A DNA stretch of 64,000 nucleotides from a virus: positions 1 to 64,000 of IMG/VR virus record IMGVR_UViG_3300025467_000009; one strand, given 5' to 3'. Both the position numbers and the translations under genes were made by a program. Below are positions 15,378 to 23,310 of the stretch, piece after piece. The notes under the pieces were generated by a model. The model did no database searches and was not told the DNA's origin. It saw nothing but the letters and a program-made list of their open reading frames with translations. Position 1 is the stretch's first letter. Each line of letters begins with the position of its first letter.

Positions 15378-15451
15378 GGCCTTGTAGCTCAGTTGGTTAG
15401 AGCACTGCCCTGTCACGGCAGTTGTCGTGGGTTCAAGTCCCATCAAGGTCG
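15378..15451 (+). tRNA. tRNA-Asp (GTC)
   Basis: A complete cloverleaf: 7-bp acceptor GGCCTTG/CAAGGTC, D-arm with AGCTCAGTTGG, anticodon stem CTGCC/GGCAG with loop CTGTCAC (anticodon GTC), T-arm GTGGG/CCCAT around TTCAAGT with one wobble or mismatch. No CCA encoded. Confidence 0.93.
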
Positions 15452-15453
15452 CT

Positions 15454-15741
15454 ATGTTTAATTTTAACTTTAATAGTTTAGACATTACCACAATGCTAGC
15501 GGGAATTGCCGGTATTGGTAATATAATTACAACTATTAACAATCTTAAGCAAGACAAGTATCAATTAGAAAACTTTCTTTATTCTCTAAAGAACTATAAA
15601 AATGAAATTGAAAAATATTTTAAGGATGTTGAGACAGTAGTTAAAGATCCAGATATTATTAAAACTGATATACTAAATAAATTTACTAAAGTTGAAGATG
15701 ATTACAAGAATGTAATATCTAAATTAAGAAGGAAGAAATAA
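15454..15741 (+). CDS. Small protein with N-terminal hydrophobic helix and coiled coil
   Basis: From the ATG at 15454, 3 bases after the tRNA; an in-frame upstream start would fall inside the tRNA and is rejected. 95 residues: a hydrophobic helix (TTMLAGIAGIGNIITTI) then a long Lys/Glu/Asn-rich coiled coil with a basic end. It may anchor to the membrane as a spanin- or holin-associated protein, but there is no lipobox or Cys. Function unknown. Confidence 0.55.
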   Translation: MFNFNFNSLDITTMLAGIAGIGNIITTINNLKQDKYQLENFLYSLKNYKNEIEKYFKDVETVVKDPDIIKTDILNKFTKVEDDYKNVISKLRRKK

Positions 15742-15743
15742 AG

Positions 15744-16322
15744 GTGGACTTAATTCAGTTACTAGAAGAAAATAGATACCTTACTTGGGCGGCAGAACCC
15801 GGTGTAGGAACTGACAAAGGTGGTTACGAAGGTGAACATGACTTTGTTAAAGGATTCTATAATGAAGAGTTTAAAAAATACCAAGACAAAGAAATTAAGT
15901 TACTAGAAATTGGTATCTATGGTGGAGCATCTCTTTCACTATGGAGTAAGTATTTTACTAAGGGTCAGATTACAGGCCTAGACATTGTTGATAACATTAA
16001 TCACAAGTATCGTGGCTTAGATAGAGTAAGGATTGGTATCTGTGATGCTTACAACCCAGATGCTGTAAACCAAATGGGTGAGTATGACATTATTATTGAT
16101 GATGGTCCTCACACTATTGAAACTTTAAAAAAGTGCATTGAATATTACTTGCCTAAACTAAAAGAAGGTGGAGTAATGGTACTAGAAGACGTCCAAGACA
16201 CTAGTTGGTTCCCAATATTGCTAGATGCAACTCCTGATGAGTATAAAGATAAGACAGAGTGTATTGACCTAAGAGAAAATCTTGGTCGATATGATGACTT
16301 ATTGTTTGTAATCAGAAAATAG
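15744..16322 (+). CDS. Class I SAM-dependent methyltransferase
   Basis: GTG start with AAGGAAGAAA upstream; 192 residues. KLLEIGIYGGASLSLW is the SAM-binding motif I, GLDIVD the acidic loop end, IIIDDGPHTIE motif IV, and GGVMVLEDVQ the post-motif strand. This is the Methyltransf_24 / sugar O-methyltransferase style. The substrate could be a host surface sugar, modified to block superinfection, or a small metabolite. It lies between the tRNA genes, a usual place for cargo genes in phages. Confidence 0.75.
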   Translation: MDLIQLLEENRYLTWAAEPGVGTDKGGYEGEHDFVKGFYNEEFKKYQDKEIKLLEIGIYGGASLSLWSKYFTKGQITGLDIVDNINHKYRGLDRVRIGICDAYNPDAVNQMGEYDIIIDDGPHTIETLKKCIEYYLPKLKEGGVMVLEDVQDTSWFPILLDATPDEYKDKTECIDLRENLGRYDDLLFVIRK

Positions 16323-16328
16323 TTTTAT

Positions 16329-16360
16329 TCCCTGGTAGCTCAATTGGCAGAGCAGCTGAC
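16329..16360 (+). pseudogene. 5' half of an interrupted tRNA (Lys-like)
   Basis: TCCCTGG (acceptor), TA, D-arm GCTC-AATTGGCA-GAGC, A, and the 5' anticodon strand GCTGA, then it stops. Its acceptor and anticodon strands pair fully with 17014-17020 and 16987-16991, about 630 bases downstream (12 bp in total, two wobbles). Between them lie an HNH gene and tRNA-Asn. Confidence 0.7.
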
Positions 16361-16362
16361 AA

Positions 16363-16391
16363 TGTAACTCAAAGTCAAAGCTACTATAGTG
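16363..16391 (+). promoter_or_regulatory. Putative promoter (TGTAAC-N16-TATAGT) ahead of HNH gene
   Basis: TGTAAC (16363-16368), 16 bases, TATAGT ending at 16390. It overlaps the left arm of the hairpin at 16367-16415. It shares AGTGG with the element in front of the other HNH gene (4428-4456). Confidence 0.45.
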
Positions 16392-16415
16392 GTATCTACT
16401 ATTTAAGGTTTGAGT
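16367..16415 (+). promoter_or_regulatory. Hairpin abutting the HNH start codon
   Basis: ACTCAAA (16367-16373) pairs with TTTGAGT (16409-16415), which ends at the base before the ATG. A nested hairpin ATAGT/ACTAT (16386-16402) lies inside. The AAGG ribosome site (16405-16408) sits within the loop next to the right arm. Confidence 0.5.
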
Positions 16416-16901
16416 ATGAGATCTACATTATGGGTTTGTGAACTAGAGGGCTGCAATAATACTTTTTTAAGGTACCCTTACCAAATTAGGCAGGGGTCCA
16501 AAAGATACTGTTGTCAAAGCCATTCTACTCTAGGAGTAAAAAGGAATCCAAGTACTCCTAAGATTTATAATTGTAAATGGTGTAACTCTGAAACTAGAAA
16601 TTACTCACTTTCTTGTAATGAGTGCAAAAGGATAGTTGATAGACTAAGACAAAATAATATAAACTATGAATCTCCAGAAATTTATTATAAACTATTAAAA
16701 ATTCAAGATAAAAAGTGTTCTATCTGTAAATCAGAAATAGGTTCTACAGTACATAAAAATTTAAGTATTGACCACGACCATAAAACAGGAAAAATTAGAG
16801 GTTTACTTTGTACTAGTTGTAATAGACAGTTAGGGTGGTACGAAAATAAAAAAGAATTTGTAGAAAAGTATTTACAGAATAATCCTTCCGCTCTAGCATA
16901 A
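16416..16901 (+). CDS. Endonuclease VII-type HNH nuclease
   Basis: 161 residues from the ATG at 16416 (AAGG 7 bases upstream; a TTG at 16410 would add two residues). Zinc clusters: CELEGC...CCQSH, CKWC...CNECK. The catalytic core is CSICKSEIG, then IDHDHKTGKIRGLLCTSCN, the recombination endonuclease VII signature, and a final QLGWYE. These enzymes cut DNA as free-standing homing endonucleases or resolve branches. The last 15 bases overlap the 5' end of tRNA-Asn, and the gene interrupts a Lys-like tRNA, so it is probably a mobile cassette. Confidence 0.85.
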   Translation: MRSTLWVCELEGCNNTFLRYPYQIRQGSKRYCCQSHSTLGVKRNPSTPKIYNCKWCNSETRNYSLSCNECKRIVDRLRQNNINYESPEIYYKLLKIQDKKCSICKSEIGSTVHKNLSIDHDHKTGKIRGLLCTSCNRQLGWYENKKEFVEKYLQNNPSALA

Positions 16902-16958
16902 TGGCAATGCAACAAGCTGTTAACTTGTCAGATCTGGGTTCGAGTCCCGGGGGCGGAG
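16887..16958 (+). tRNA. tRNA-Asn (GTT)
   Basis: Acceptor TCCGCTC/GGGCGGA, D-stem GCAT/ATGC, anticodon stem ACAAG/CTTGT with loop CTGTTAA (anticodon GTT), T-stem CTGGG/CCCGG around TTCGAGT. All arms are complete. Its first 15 bases are also the end of the HNH gene. Confidence 0.9.
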
Positions 16959-16986
16959 CAATTTCCTCATATGGTAATTCGTTTAA

Positions 16987-17024
16987 TCAGCGGGTTCCTG
17001 GTTCGAGTCCAGGCTGGGGAGCCA
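16987..17024 (+). pseudogene. 3' half of the interrupted tRNA (Lys-like)
   Basis: 3' anticodon strand TCAGC, variable GGGTT, T-arm CCTGG-TTCGAGT-CCAGG, acceptor CTGGGGA, G and an encoded CCA. The bases before TCAGC (CGTTTAA) would supply anticodon TTT, hence Lys-like, but the invariant U33 is G. No acceptable 5' half exists in the 28 bases after tRNA-Asn. Confidence 0.7.
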
Positions 17025-17025
17025 C

Positions 17026-17096
17026 TCCGAGGTGGTGTAATGGCAGCACAGGAGACTTTGAATCTCTTAGTCTTGGTTCGAGTCCAGGCTTCGGAA
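17026..17096 (+). tRNA. tRNA-Gln (TTG)
   Basis: Acceptor TCCGAGG/CTTCGGA, D-arm GTGT/GCAC with AATGGCA, anticodon stem GGAGA/TCTCT with loop CTTTGAA (anticodon TTG), T-arm CTTGG/CCAGG around TTCGAGT. It starts 2 bases after the CCA of the interrupted tRNA. Confidence 0.9.
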
Positions 17097-17130
17097 CTAT
17101 TAATTCTTAAAAAATCTGGAAAAGAAACAT

Positions 17131-17159
17131 TTAAAACAATCTGTTTCTTAAACTTAGTA
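17131..17159 (+). promoter_or_regulatory. Weak putative promoter (TTAAAA-N16-CTTAGT)
   Basis: CTTAGT ending at 17158 fits the -10 of the family; the -35 (TTAAAA) matches TGTAAA at four of six positions, with a 16-base spacer. It would start transcription after the ATG at 17159, supporting the later start at 17213 for the next gene. Confidence 0.35.
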
Positions 17160-17174
17160 TGTGTATAGTTCAGC

Positions 17175-17191
17175 GTCCTCATACCGAGGAC
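17175..17191 (+). promoter_or_regulatory. Leader hairpin before the 17213 gene
   Basis: GTCCTC (17175-17180) pairs perfectly with GAGGAC (17186-17191) around ATACC. AGGAG (17197-17201) follows, then the ATG at 17213. It may protect the 5' end of the transcript or tune translation. Confidence 0.4.
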
Positions 17192-17212
17192 AGTACAGGA
17201 GCCAGACCCAAT

Positions 17213-19639
17213 ATGACATCCGTCTTTGATTTTGATGATTCAATTAATACTGTCTACAATGCTAAGACAGCCGGAAAGAATCTAGTAACCGCTAAGCATG
17301 AGGTTCTAACAAAGGCGGGAGATTTTCTTTTTCTTGCCCACTCTGATAAAGAATTTGCACTTCGTTGCCAAATGATGGAAGCAGATATTGAGAGTGCAGC
17401 TCGCCGTAAGATGGCAACTGTAAGTGATAGCAAGTTTAAACTAGTAAGAGCACTTCACGAAGAGTGGAAGATTCGCCACGCCAATTGCTCTCAGTGCAAT
17501 GTAGCTGGTAATTTAAAAGTATCTAGTATTGAAGAATTAGCAACAGAACTTCCAGAGCATCGTTTTTCTGAGGACCGCCCTGGTGTAGAAAGTTATTCAT
17601 CTCGTACCTATAGATTGCATGAACCTATTGGTAAAGTAACCCATATTGGTACGCTAACATATACTGCAGGAGATGGGAGAACTGCAGTTCGTGGTCACGC
17701 TAAGACGGGACCAAATGAAAACTTTTATCCACTTAATGATGCAGTGGTTAATGAAGTAGAGTTAAGCCACCACCATTTTAATAGTGATGAAGCCCATGAA
17801 GATGCTCTTCGTACAGCTATTAATGCTACCAAGAGATATTCTGTATGTTCTTCTCCTGGTTGCAATAATGATGTACAAGAAAGCCACAGTGACCGATGTG
17901 CTGAACATGGGCGTACTGCCTCTAAAACTGATAATTTAAAAGAATCTAGTCTTAAGACTGCTAACTTTAGTGGTAAGTGTGGCTGGTTTGGGGATCTTGG
18001 TGAAGGTGAAGAATGTTTAAAACCGACTGACTCAAGTAACTATGTAACTTTCCCAGACACTGCAAATAACCCTGATTATGAAAATAACCACATTTGCCCA
18101 GGTTGCAAGTCTGAGTTAGGTATTCTTAACTGCCCAAATTGTGGTAGTGGTAGAGCAGAAATGCACTCTAGTCGTGGAGGACCAGCACCTATTAGGTGTG
18201 AAGATTGCAAAACTATATTTGGACACAGTCCCCTTGGTGGTGAGTTCATCCCAAGAAAGTCTTCTAAAACTGTAGAAGCACACGCTGGTAAAAAAGACAC
18301 CAAGTGTGATGAGTGTGGTGCAACACTTCACGAGGGTGAAAGAGCAGATGATGTTCGTGGTCACCTTGACATTTGTTCTAAGCACTTGAAGAGAAAGGGT
18401 TCAATTCAAGAAAAGATTGCAGGACTAAAAGTTAGACTTGGTTTTGCTATGCACAATGATGCAGTACCAGGTGCTACTTCTACTACAAGAGTTTCAAGTG
18501 GACTTGGGGCTGATACTGCTAAAGCACTTGCAGCTAAATATGCAGATAGAAGAGCAGACCGCCCAGAAATGCAAGATGAAGCAAAAGCAGGCCGTTGGGC
18601 AATGATTACAAAGCATGACTCTTCTGGTAATGTAATTGATGCTACTTTGGGTCGTATTGGTGGTTCACAACTTGGTGGAGATGCAGAAACATCACCATTG
18701 ATTTGCACTGGTCACACCCACCACGGTAGTCCAGGTTGCACTCACTCACCAGATGATGCTTTTGGTGGCCGTCACATTGGTATTCAAGAAACAGCAGCAA
18801 TGAGTGTTGATGGAAGTCTTTATCCAAAACTTAGTGGAAGAAAAGAAGGTTCTACTTTTGCTGCAAGTCACAGAGTTCACATTCTACCTCAAGAAGATCA
18901 CGACAAGATTGAAACTGTAATGAATCAAATTGCAGAAAAAGGTGTGCCAGAACTAGGTATTCCTGCTTTTAAGAGAGAAGAAGAAGGTCGTGGAAAGCCT
19001 ATCGAAACTTTTGAAAGAGGACGTGAATCTGCACAATCTGGTTCAGGTATGAATACTGAAATGGGAGCTAGTCACGGTGTTGGTAAGGTTAGTAACTTTA
19101 CAATTTGGCCTTCAACTCCAGACTTTGGTCACTTTGAAAATGAAGTAGCAAGAAACCGTGGTAAGGGTGAAAACGTTAAGGAAATCCTAGAAAACGGACC
19201 TCGTGACTTAACAGGTTCAGAAAAGACAAACCCTAACTACGCTAAAGTAGTTCCAGGCCAAGAAGGAAAAGCCGGTAGTGGTCGTGTACTTCCTGTTGCT
19301 ACAATGGCACCTATGTACAATGCTACTGATGCACAAAAAGGTATGACAGGTGGATTAGCTGATGGAACTTCTGCAGGAAATGGTGTAACCGCAAGACTAC
19401 GCCCTGTTGCATGGGGTAATGAAAGTGATGCACCTACCTTTAGTTTCCTTAAGGGTGTAGGCAAGATAAAGGCAACTGGTGAAGCACTTCGCCAAAAGCT
19501 AGCAGGCTTTGAAGCAGACAGACAATCAAGAGTCGGTGCTGAAAAAATTGAAAGAGCCAAGTCATCACCTTCACCTAAGGCACCTACAAAAAATCAAGTT
19601 GGTGCAGACATTGTTAATAGGCTATTGGGTAAAGAATAG
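17213..19639 (+). CDS. Large Cys/His-rich protein, unknown function, about 808 aa
   Basis: The start at 17213 (AGGAG 11 bases upstream) is preferred to 17159, because the earlier ATG coincides with a promoter-like element and the intervening DNA forms a hairpin. The N-terminus is a helical domain (DDSINTVYNAKTAG...). Several Cys/His clusters follow: CSQC near 100, CSSPGC...H...C, CPGC-CPNC-CEDC, and CDEC...C...H. The C-terminal half is Gly/Ala-rich without Cys. I know no family. Position upstream of the portal and size fit a virion-internal or assembly protein. Confidence 0.6.
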   Translation: MTSVFDFDDSINTVYNAKTAGKNLVTAKHEVLTKAGDFLFLAHSDKEFALRCQMMEADIESAARRKMATVSDSKFKLVRALHEEWKIRHANCSQCNVAGNLKVSSIEELATELPEHRFSEDRPGVESYSSRTYRLHEPIGKVTHIGTLTYTAGDGRTAVRGHAKTGPNENFYPLNDAVVNEVELSHHHFNSDEAHEDALRTAINATKRYSVCSSPGCNNDVQESHSDRCAEHGRTASKTDNLKESSLKTANFSGKCGWFGDLGEGEECLKPTDSSNYVTFPDTANNPDYENNHICPGCKSELGILNCPNCGSGRAEMHSSRGGPAPIRCEDCKTIFGHSPLGGEFIPRKSSKTVEAHAGKKDTKCDECGATLHEGERADDVRGHLDICSKHLKRKGSIQEKIAGLKVRLGFAMHNDAVPGATSTTRVSSGLGADTAKALAAKYADRRADRPEMQDEAKAGRWAMITKHDSSGNVIDATLGRIGGSQLGGDAETSPLICTGHTHHGSPGCTHSPDDAFGGRHIGIQETAAMSVDGSLYPKLSGRKEGSTFAASHRVHILPQEDHDKIETVMNQIAEKGVPELGIPAFKREEEGRGKPIETFERGRESAQSGSGMNTEMGASHGVGKVSNFTIWPSTPDFGHFENEVARNRGKGENVKEILENGPRDLTGSEKTNPNYAKVVPGQEGKAGSGRVLPVATMAPMYNATDAQKGMTGGLADGTSAGNGVTARLRPVAWGNESDAPTFSFLKGVGKIKATGEALRQKLAGFEADRQSRVGAEKIERAKSSPSPKAPTKNQVGADIVNRLLGKE

Positions 19640-19647
19640 TTTAACGA

Positions 19648-20094
19648 ATGAGAACTATAACCTCTATTAGAAGTCTTAGAGGTAACGATAGACTCATTTC
19701 TGGTCAGGTTAAAATAGGCGATACTTGTTCCGCACAAGGATTGTTTTCTGATGAGAATGGGAATAAAGTACCTTGTAGTCATGAGTTGGTAGCTGCCGAC
19801 CCTAGACACCTTACAGGTTCTTTTACTACCCTTTGCACAGCACACCTACCATATGTTGAAAATGACCTTGATGACCTATGGTCAGATGCACATGCTTTTG
19901 GTTCACCTGCAGGAAATGTAAGAACAGAAGCACCTGGTGGCCTTGAAGAAAACTATAGAAAAAACAATAATATAGAAAAAGAAATGATGGGTCCAAAAAA
20001 GAAAGAAAGAAATATTTCTACTGGGCCAAAACAAGATTCTGCTGCTTCTGAATTTATCAAGGGAATAATTAATAAAACTAAGGCTGGGGAATAG
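19648..20094 (+). CDS. Small Cys/His protein, 148 aa
   Basis: The first 70 residues hold a C...C-x-H...C-x2-H pattern (DTC, PCSH, LCTAH), a possible single zinc site. The remainder is charged and disordered, with a short C-terminal helix (SEFIKGIINKTK) similar in style to the ends of its neighbours. It overlaps the next GTG start by one base, so the 17213-22145 genes form a coupled unit. Family unknown. Confidence 0.55.
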   Translation: MRTITSIRSLRGNDRLISGQVKIGDTCSAQGLFSDENGNKVPCSHELVAADPRHLTGSFTTLCTAHLPYVENDLDDLWSDAHAFGSPAGNVRTEAPGGLEENYRKNNNIEKEMMGPKKKERNISTGPKQDSAASEFIKGIINKTKAGE

Positions 20095-22145
20095 TGCCTA
20101 GACAAAGAAAACCCAACATTAACCCTGCTCTTGTTGATAAAGCAATAAAAGGCCCAAGTAGTGAACTTTTAACATCATTAATTCAAAAGGCTAAAGAAAC
20201 AAAAAGTAGGGGAACTGGAAGAAGGTCAAAAGATCCGGTACAGAGAATTATTTCTCAAGGTGATGTGACCAAAAGACCAATGCTTCCTGAAGAGTTAGAC
20301 AGTTTAACCGGCGGTTCTTCAAGTTCAGGAAAAGGCCCTTCAGTAACTGAAGAACGTAATAGAATTTATGGTTTAACTCAAAGGTTACCGGTCCCAACTT
20401 GGTTGTTTGATACTGACCGTTCTAGGATGATTAGAGACAAGGGTGAGTTCAAAGGTAAACCAGAAGAACTTAAACTTCGTAAACAAGAAGAACGAATTAA
20501 TAATCAAGAAGCAACAAGTCTTTTTTATCAAACAAATGAAATTAAAACTTCTCACCACCCAGAAAGTTGTGTATGTGGTAAGAATGGTATTTGTGCTACT
20601 AAACAAAGTGCAAATGGTGACACCACAAGATTGCCTGTAGGGATTAGTAAAGAAGAAGAAGAAAACTGGATTACTAGTGAGGCAGAAGACAGAGGCATTT
20701 CTAGAGACCAAATGCATGAATGGTATCAGGAACAAAAGAATCCTAAGCCAATTAGAATTGCTCCTACTGAAATGCCTGAAGAGCACCACCCATTGTTTTC
20801 ACAATTTGACCATGACCCAAGAGAACAGTGTCATGAACATGGTAGAAACCCAATTGGTCACGTTGTTACAATTGTTAATCATGATGGTTCAATCCCAGGC
20901 CTTCCTAGGGGTGCCCACAACGTAGGTTTGGTAGTTGGTACAGCACCTAGAAATGCAGAAATTGGTGTTAAGAGTCTTTCTCCTGAATTAATTGCAAAAC
21001 ACCATGAAATATGTGGTGAAGGTACAACTCACAAAGAAGGATGCCCTGTTAAGTTCCACGATGATAATTGTCGTGGTGGTGAACATGCAGCAGGTTGCAC
21101 AATCCCAGAAAATACAGTTACTAGTGGCTTTCATGAGGGTGAACCACTATACAAAGTTATCCCTTGGGTTTCAACAAGTCAAGAAACAATTCAAAAAAGA
21201 CACAGAAGTCAAATTAACTTTAATTCATTAAATGCACCTAACCCTGAGTGGACAACTTCAGGACTTAGAGGTCTTCAAGGTGGCATTACTGTACCAGCTT
21301 CAAGATGTATTCACGTACCAGATTCAGCAAGCACAGGATTTTATGCAAGTTCTGAAGTTCAAGGTAAAGGAAAAGCAAAATCTATTTTTTCTGGACTTGG
21401 TAGTCTTGTAGGTAGTAGACCTGCATTACTTTCAAGACAAACATATTTTAAAAACCCACTAGGACTTAGACAACACACAAAGAATAGAACACTACCTGCT
21501 TATGCATCTATTGTAGACCAATTAGAAAATCCATCAACAATTGGTGAAGGTGGTCTTAAGTCTGCACCTGAAGGGTTTGTTCGTGGCTTTACTCCTGAAA
21601 AGCCAGAATCTCAAGAGGAGAGTATTTTGAAAAAACTTATTAATAAAGAAGAACCAAAAACAAGTAATAAACTTGCATATACTCATGTTAATGAATCATA
21701 TGAACCTACACCTTCTTGCAGATTCTGTGAAGATGCTAGTAATGTTAATGGCAGAGGTCCAATAGTGCAAACAAGTGTTGCACCTGATGGAAGGCCATTA
21801 TATGCTCATGAAGATTGTGACAACCCATTCTCATTTGCTGATAGATTCAAGTTTGAATTTGGTGGACCAAATGTTGTAGATGCAGATTTTATTAGTTTAG
21901 GAAGTTACAACTGGGGTATGGGAAGCCAACCTGGTGCAAAAAGAGTTAATAGAGAACTTGGTATTAAAACTCCAAGTAAACCTTCAAACCTTGTAAATCA
22001 AGGAGCTCCTGGCAATACTAAACAAATTGGTTCAATGGGGCTACCGGAACATAAGGCTGCAGAAGGAATGCTTGATGAAGATCCAGCAACAGAAACAGAG
22101 GTTAGTAATCTAAATGAAAATGGTACTGCTAAACCTCCTAGATGA
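20094..22145 (+). CDS. Large Cys/His-rich protein, unknown function, 683 aa
   Basis: GTG start overlapping the previous TAG; a GGGGA lies 6 bases upstream. The N-terminal 130 residues are basic. Clusters HHPESCVCGKNGIC, CHEHG, HHEICGEG...C...H...C...H...C and CRFC-x-D occur between about 155 and 550, separated by Gly/Asn/Pro-rich stretches. Layout and linker style match the 808-residue protein at 17213, suggesting a shared origin or role. No catalytic motif is recognised. An MPRQRKPN start allows a nucleic-acid-binding role. Confidence 0.55.
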   Translation: MPRQRKPNINPALVDKAIKGPSSELLTSLIQKAKETKSRGTGRRSKDPVQRIISQGDVTKRPMLPEELDSLTGGSSSSGKGPSVTEERNRIYGLTQRLPVPTWLFDTDRSRMIRDKGEFKGKPEELKLRKQEERINNQEATSLFYQTNEIKTSHHPESCVCGKNGICATKQSANGDTTRLPVGISKEEEENWITSEAEDRGISRDQMHEWYQEQKNPKPIRIAPTEMPEEHHPLFSQFDHDPREQCHEHGRNPIGHVVTIVNHDGSIPGLPRGAHNVGLVVGTAPRNAEIGVKSLSPELIAKHHEICGEGTTHKEGCPVKFHDDNCRGGEHAAGCTIPENTVTSGFHEGEPLYKVIPWVSTSQETIQKRHRSQINFNSLNAPNPEWTTSGLRGLQGGITVPASRCIHVPDSASTGFYASSEVQGKGKAKSIFSGLGSLVGSRPALLSRQTYFKNPLGLRQHTKNRTLPAYASIVDQLENPSTIGEGGLKSAPEGFVRGFTPEKPESQEESILKKLINKEEPKTSNKLAYTHVNESYEPTPSCRFCEDASNVNGRGPIVQTSVAPDGRPLYAHEDCDNPFSFADRFKFEFGGPNVVDADFISLGSYNWGMGSQPGAKRVNRELGIKTPSKPSNLVNQGAPGNTKQIGSMGLPEHKAAEGMLDEDPATETEVSNLNENGTAKPPR

Positions 22146-22149
22146 TAAA

Positions 22150-22178
22150 TGTAAAACCCCTTAGAAATCAAATAAGCA
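22150..22178 (+). promoter_or_regulatory. Putative promoter (TGTAAA-N16-ATAAGC)
   Basis: TGTAAA (22150-22155) just after the stop codon and ATAAGC ending at 22177, spacer 16, preceded by TCAA. The -10 is a weaker match than others. It precedes the 22212 gene, whose codon use indicates high expression. Confidence 0.4.
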
Positions 22179-22211
22179 AATAGATCTCTATTTTAAAGAA
22201 AGAGAAAGAAA

Positions 22212-22718
22212 ATGGAACCAAAGTTAAATATTAAAATTGCAGACCTTTTTGAAGGTCCTAGTCCAGTTGATGTAGACTTTATTGCACCAGGAGAACAACT
22301 ACCAGGTGACTTTATTGATGCAGACAGCAACGATGCTCAACGCAATATGCAAGTAGAGCAAGACTGGCGACGTGATTGGGCTTCAGAAATTGACCGTGAT
22401 AATGCTTCAGGTCAAGCTCACGGAAGAGACGACACTAACCCAGCACAACAGACTGCACCATATGGTCAGCCTACTATGGCTTCAAAGCAAGCAAAGGGTT
22501 TCAACACTCGCCAAGCTCACAAGAATGCTACATTCGGTGTACTTGCTAAGTTGAGCTCAGACACCCTTGTTGGTAGTCGTGTTTATGCTGAGACTTCAAA
22601 GTCAAAGATTGCAGGAACAGTTGTTGCACTAGGTGACGCTGAATTTGCTGTTATCTGGGATGACCGTACTGCAAGTGTAGAACGCAAGAACGATTACGAG
22701 TTGGTCGTTAAGAAGTAA
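22212..22718 (+). CDS. Hypothetical virion-type protein with SH3-like C-terminus, 168 aa
   Basis: An acidic, disordered N-terminus (DVDFIAPGEQLPGDF...) is followed by an Arg/Ala helix and a C-terminal barrel-like stretch, GSRVYAETSKSKIAGTVVAL then strands ending DYELVVKK, in the style of small SH3/KOW folds. Codons are of the highly expressed type (CGT/CGC, AAG, GAC), like the capsid genes. No Cys. A head-associated structural role is inferred from codon use and position, not from homology. Confidence 0.55.
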   Translation: MEPKLNIKIADLFEGPSPVDVDFIAPGEQLPGDFIDADSNDAQRNMQVEQDWRRDWASEIDRDNASGQAHGRDDTNPAQQTAPYGQPTMASKQAKGFNTRQAHKNATFGVLAKLSSDTLVGSRVYAETSKSKIAGTVVALGDAEFAVIWDDRTASVERKNDYELVVKK

Positions 22719-22720
22719 AA

Positions 22721-23302
22721 ATGTTCAGAACACGTAAAGCTAAGATTGTGAGTCAAACTCCAATCCTTGAAGCTTCACTAGATTCTAAGAAACAAAATCT
22801 GGTGGGGATAAACAGTATAGTGGTGGAGGGTTCTTTAAGTTGGATGACTTATGGAACAATTACTGACTATTCTGGCAGGGAATATGATTTTGAATGGGAC
22901 AACTCCACAGGTAAGTTGGCAAGACTTACTGGTTCCCAAGTTACACCAACTCTGTGGAGTAATGCGGTTGAATTGTTAAAAGAAAAACTTGTTCACAAGG
23001 AAACTGAAGAACAACTAGAGATAGAAGACATTGAAATTAGTGTCGAAGAAGCAATACAAAAAGCATTAGAACCTGTATTGCAAAAACTAGAATCTCTAGA
23101 AACCAAGATTGAAAATATCAAGGTACAGGTTCCTGCCCCAGTCCCTACTCCTGCACCAAAAGTTGAAAGACCTAGGATTGTAGAGGAAGAGAAACAACCC
23201 CAAGATGAAGAACTCACTTTAGATGACTTCTCAGGTAATGCTTTAAAGTTTTTGCAGGAAACAGGTGGAAATGACATTGATGTAGACTACTTAAGTCTCT
23301 AG
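22721..23302 (+). CDS. Hypothetical protein with coiled coil, 193 aa
   Basis: The N-terminal 95 residues look beta-rich (SIVVEGSLSWMTYGTITDY). A coiled coil follows from about 100 to 145 (EEAIQKALEPVLQKLESLETKIENI), then a Pro/Val/Ala linker and an acidic tail. This suggests an oligomeric stalk. It starts 3 bases after its neighbour. Family not recognised; it is probably a structural or assembly component. Confidence 0.55.
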   Translation: MFRTRKAKIVSQTPILEASLDSKKQNLVGINSIVVEGSLSWMTYGTITDYSGREYDFEWDNSTGKLARLTGSQVTPTLWSNAVELLKEKLVHKETEEQLEIEDIEISVEEAIQKALEPVLQKLESLETKIENIKVQVPAPVPTPAPKVERPRIVEEEKQPQDEELTLDDFSGNALKFLQETGGNDIDVDYLSL

Positions 23303-23310
23303 GAGCAAAT

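Noticed and set aside
16963-17021. A stand-alone tRNA of about 59 bases
   Set aside because: The acceptor strand, D-arm and 5' anticodon strand cannot be formed from the 28 bases after tRNA-Asn; the missing half is at 16329-16359.
16329-17024. A group I intron in the anticodon loop of a tRNA
   Set aside because: The halves and an HNH gene make it tempting, but I found no convincing group I core pairing by eye, a complete tRNA-Asn sits within the insert, and simple exon joins do not restore U33. I call it an interrupted tRNA and leave splicing open.
16901-17168. Short open frames across the tRNA cluster on both strands
   Set aside because: They run through tRNA-Asn, the tRNA half and tRNA-Gln, so their apparent peptides are translations of tRNA sequence.
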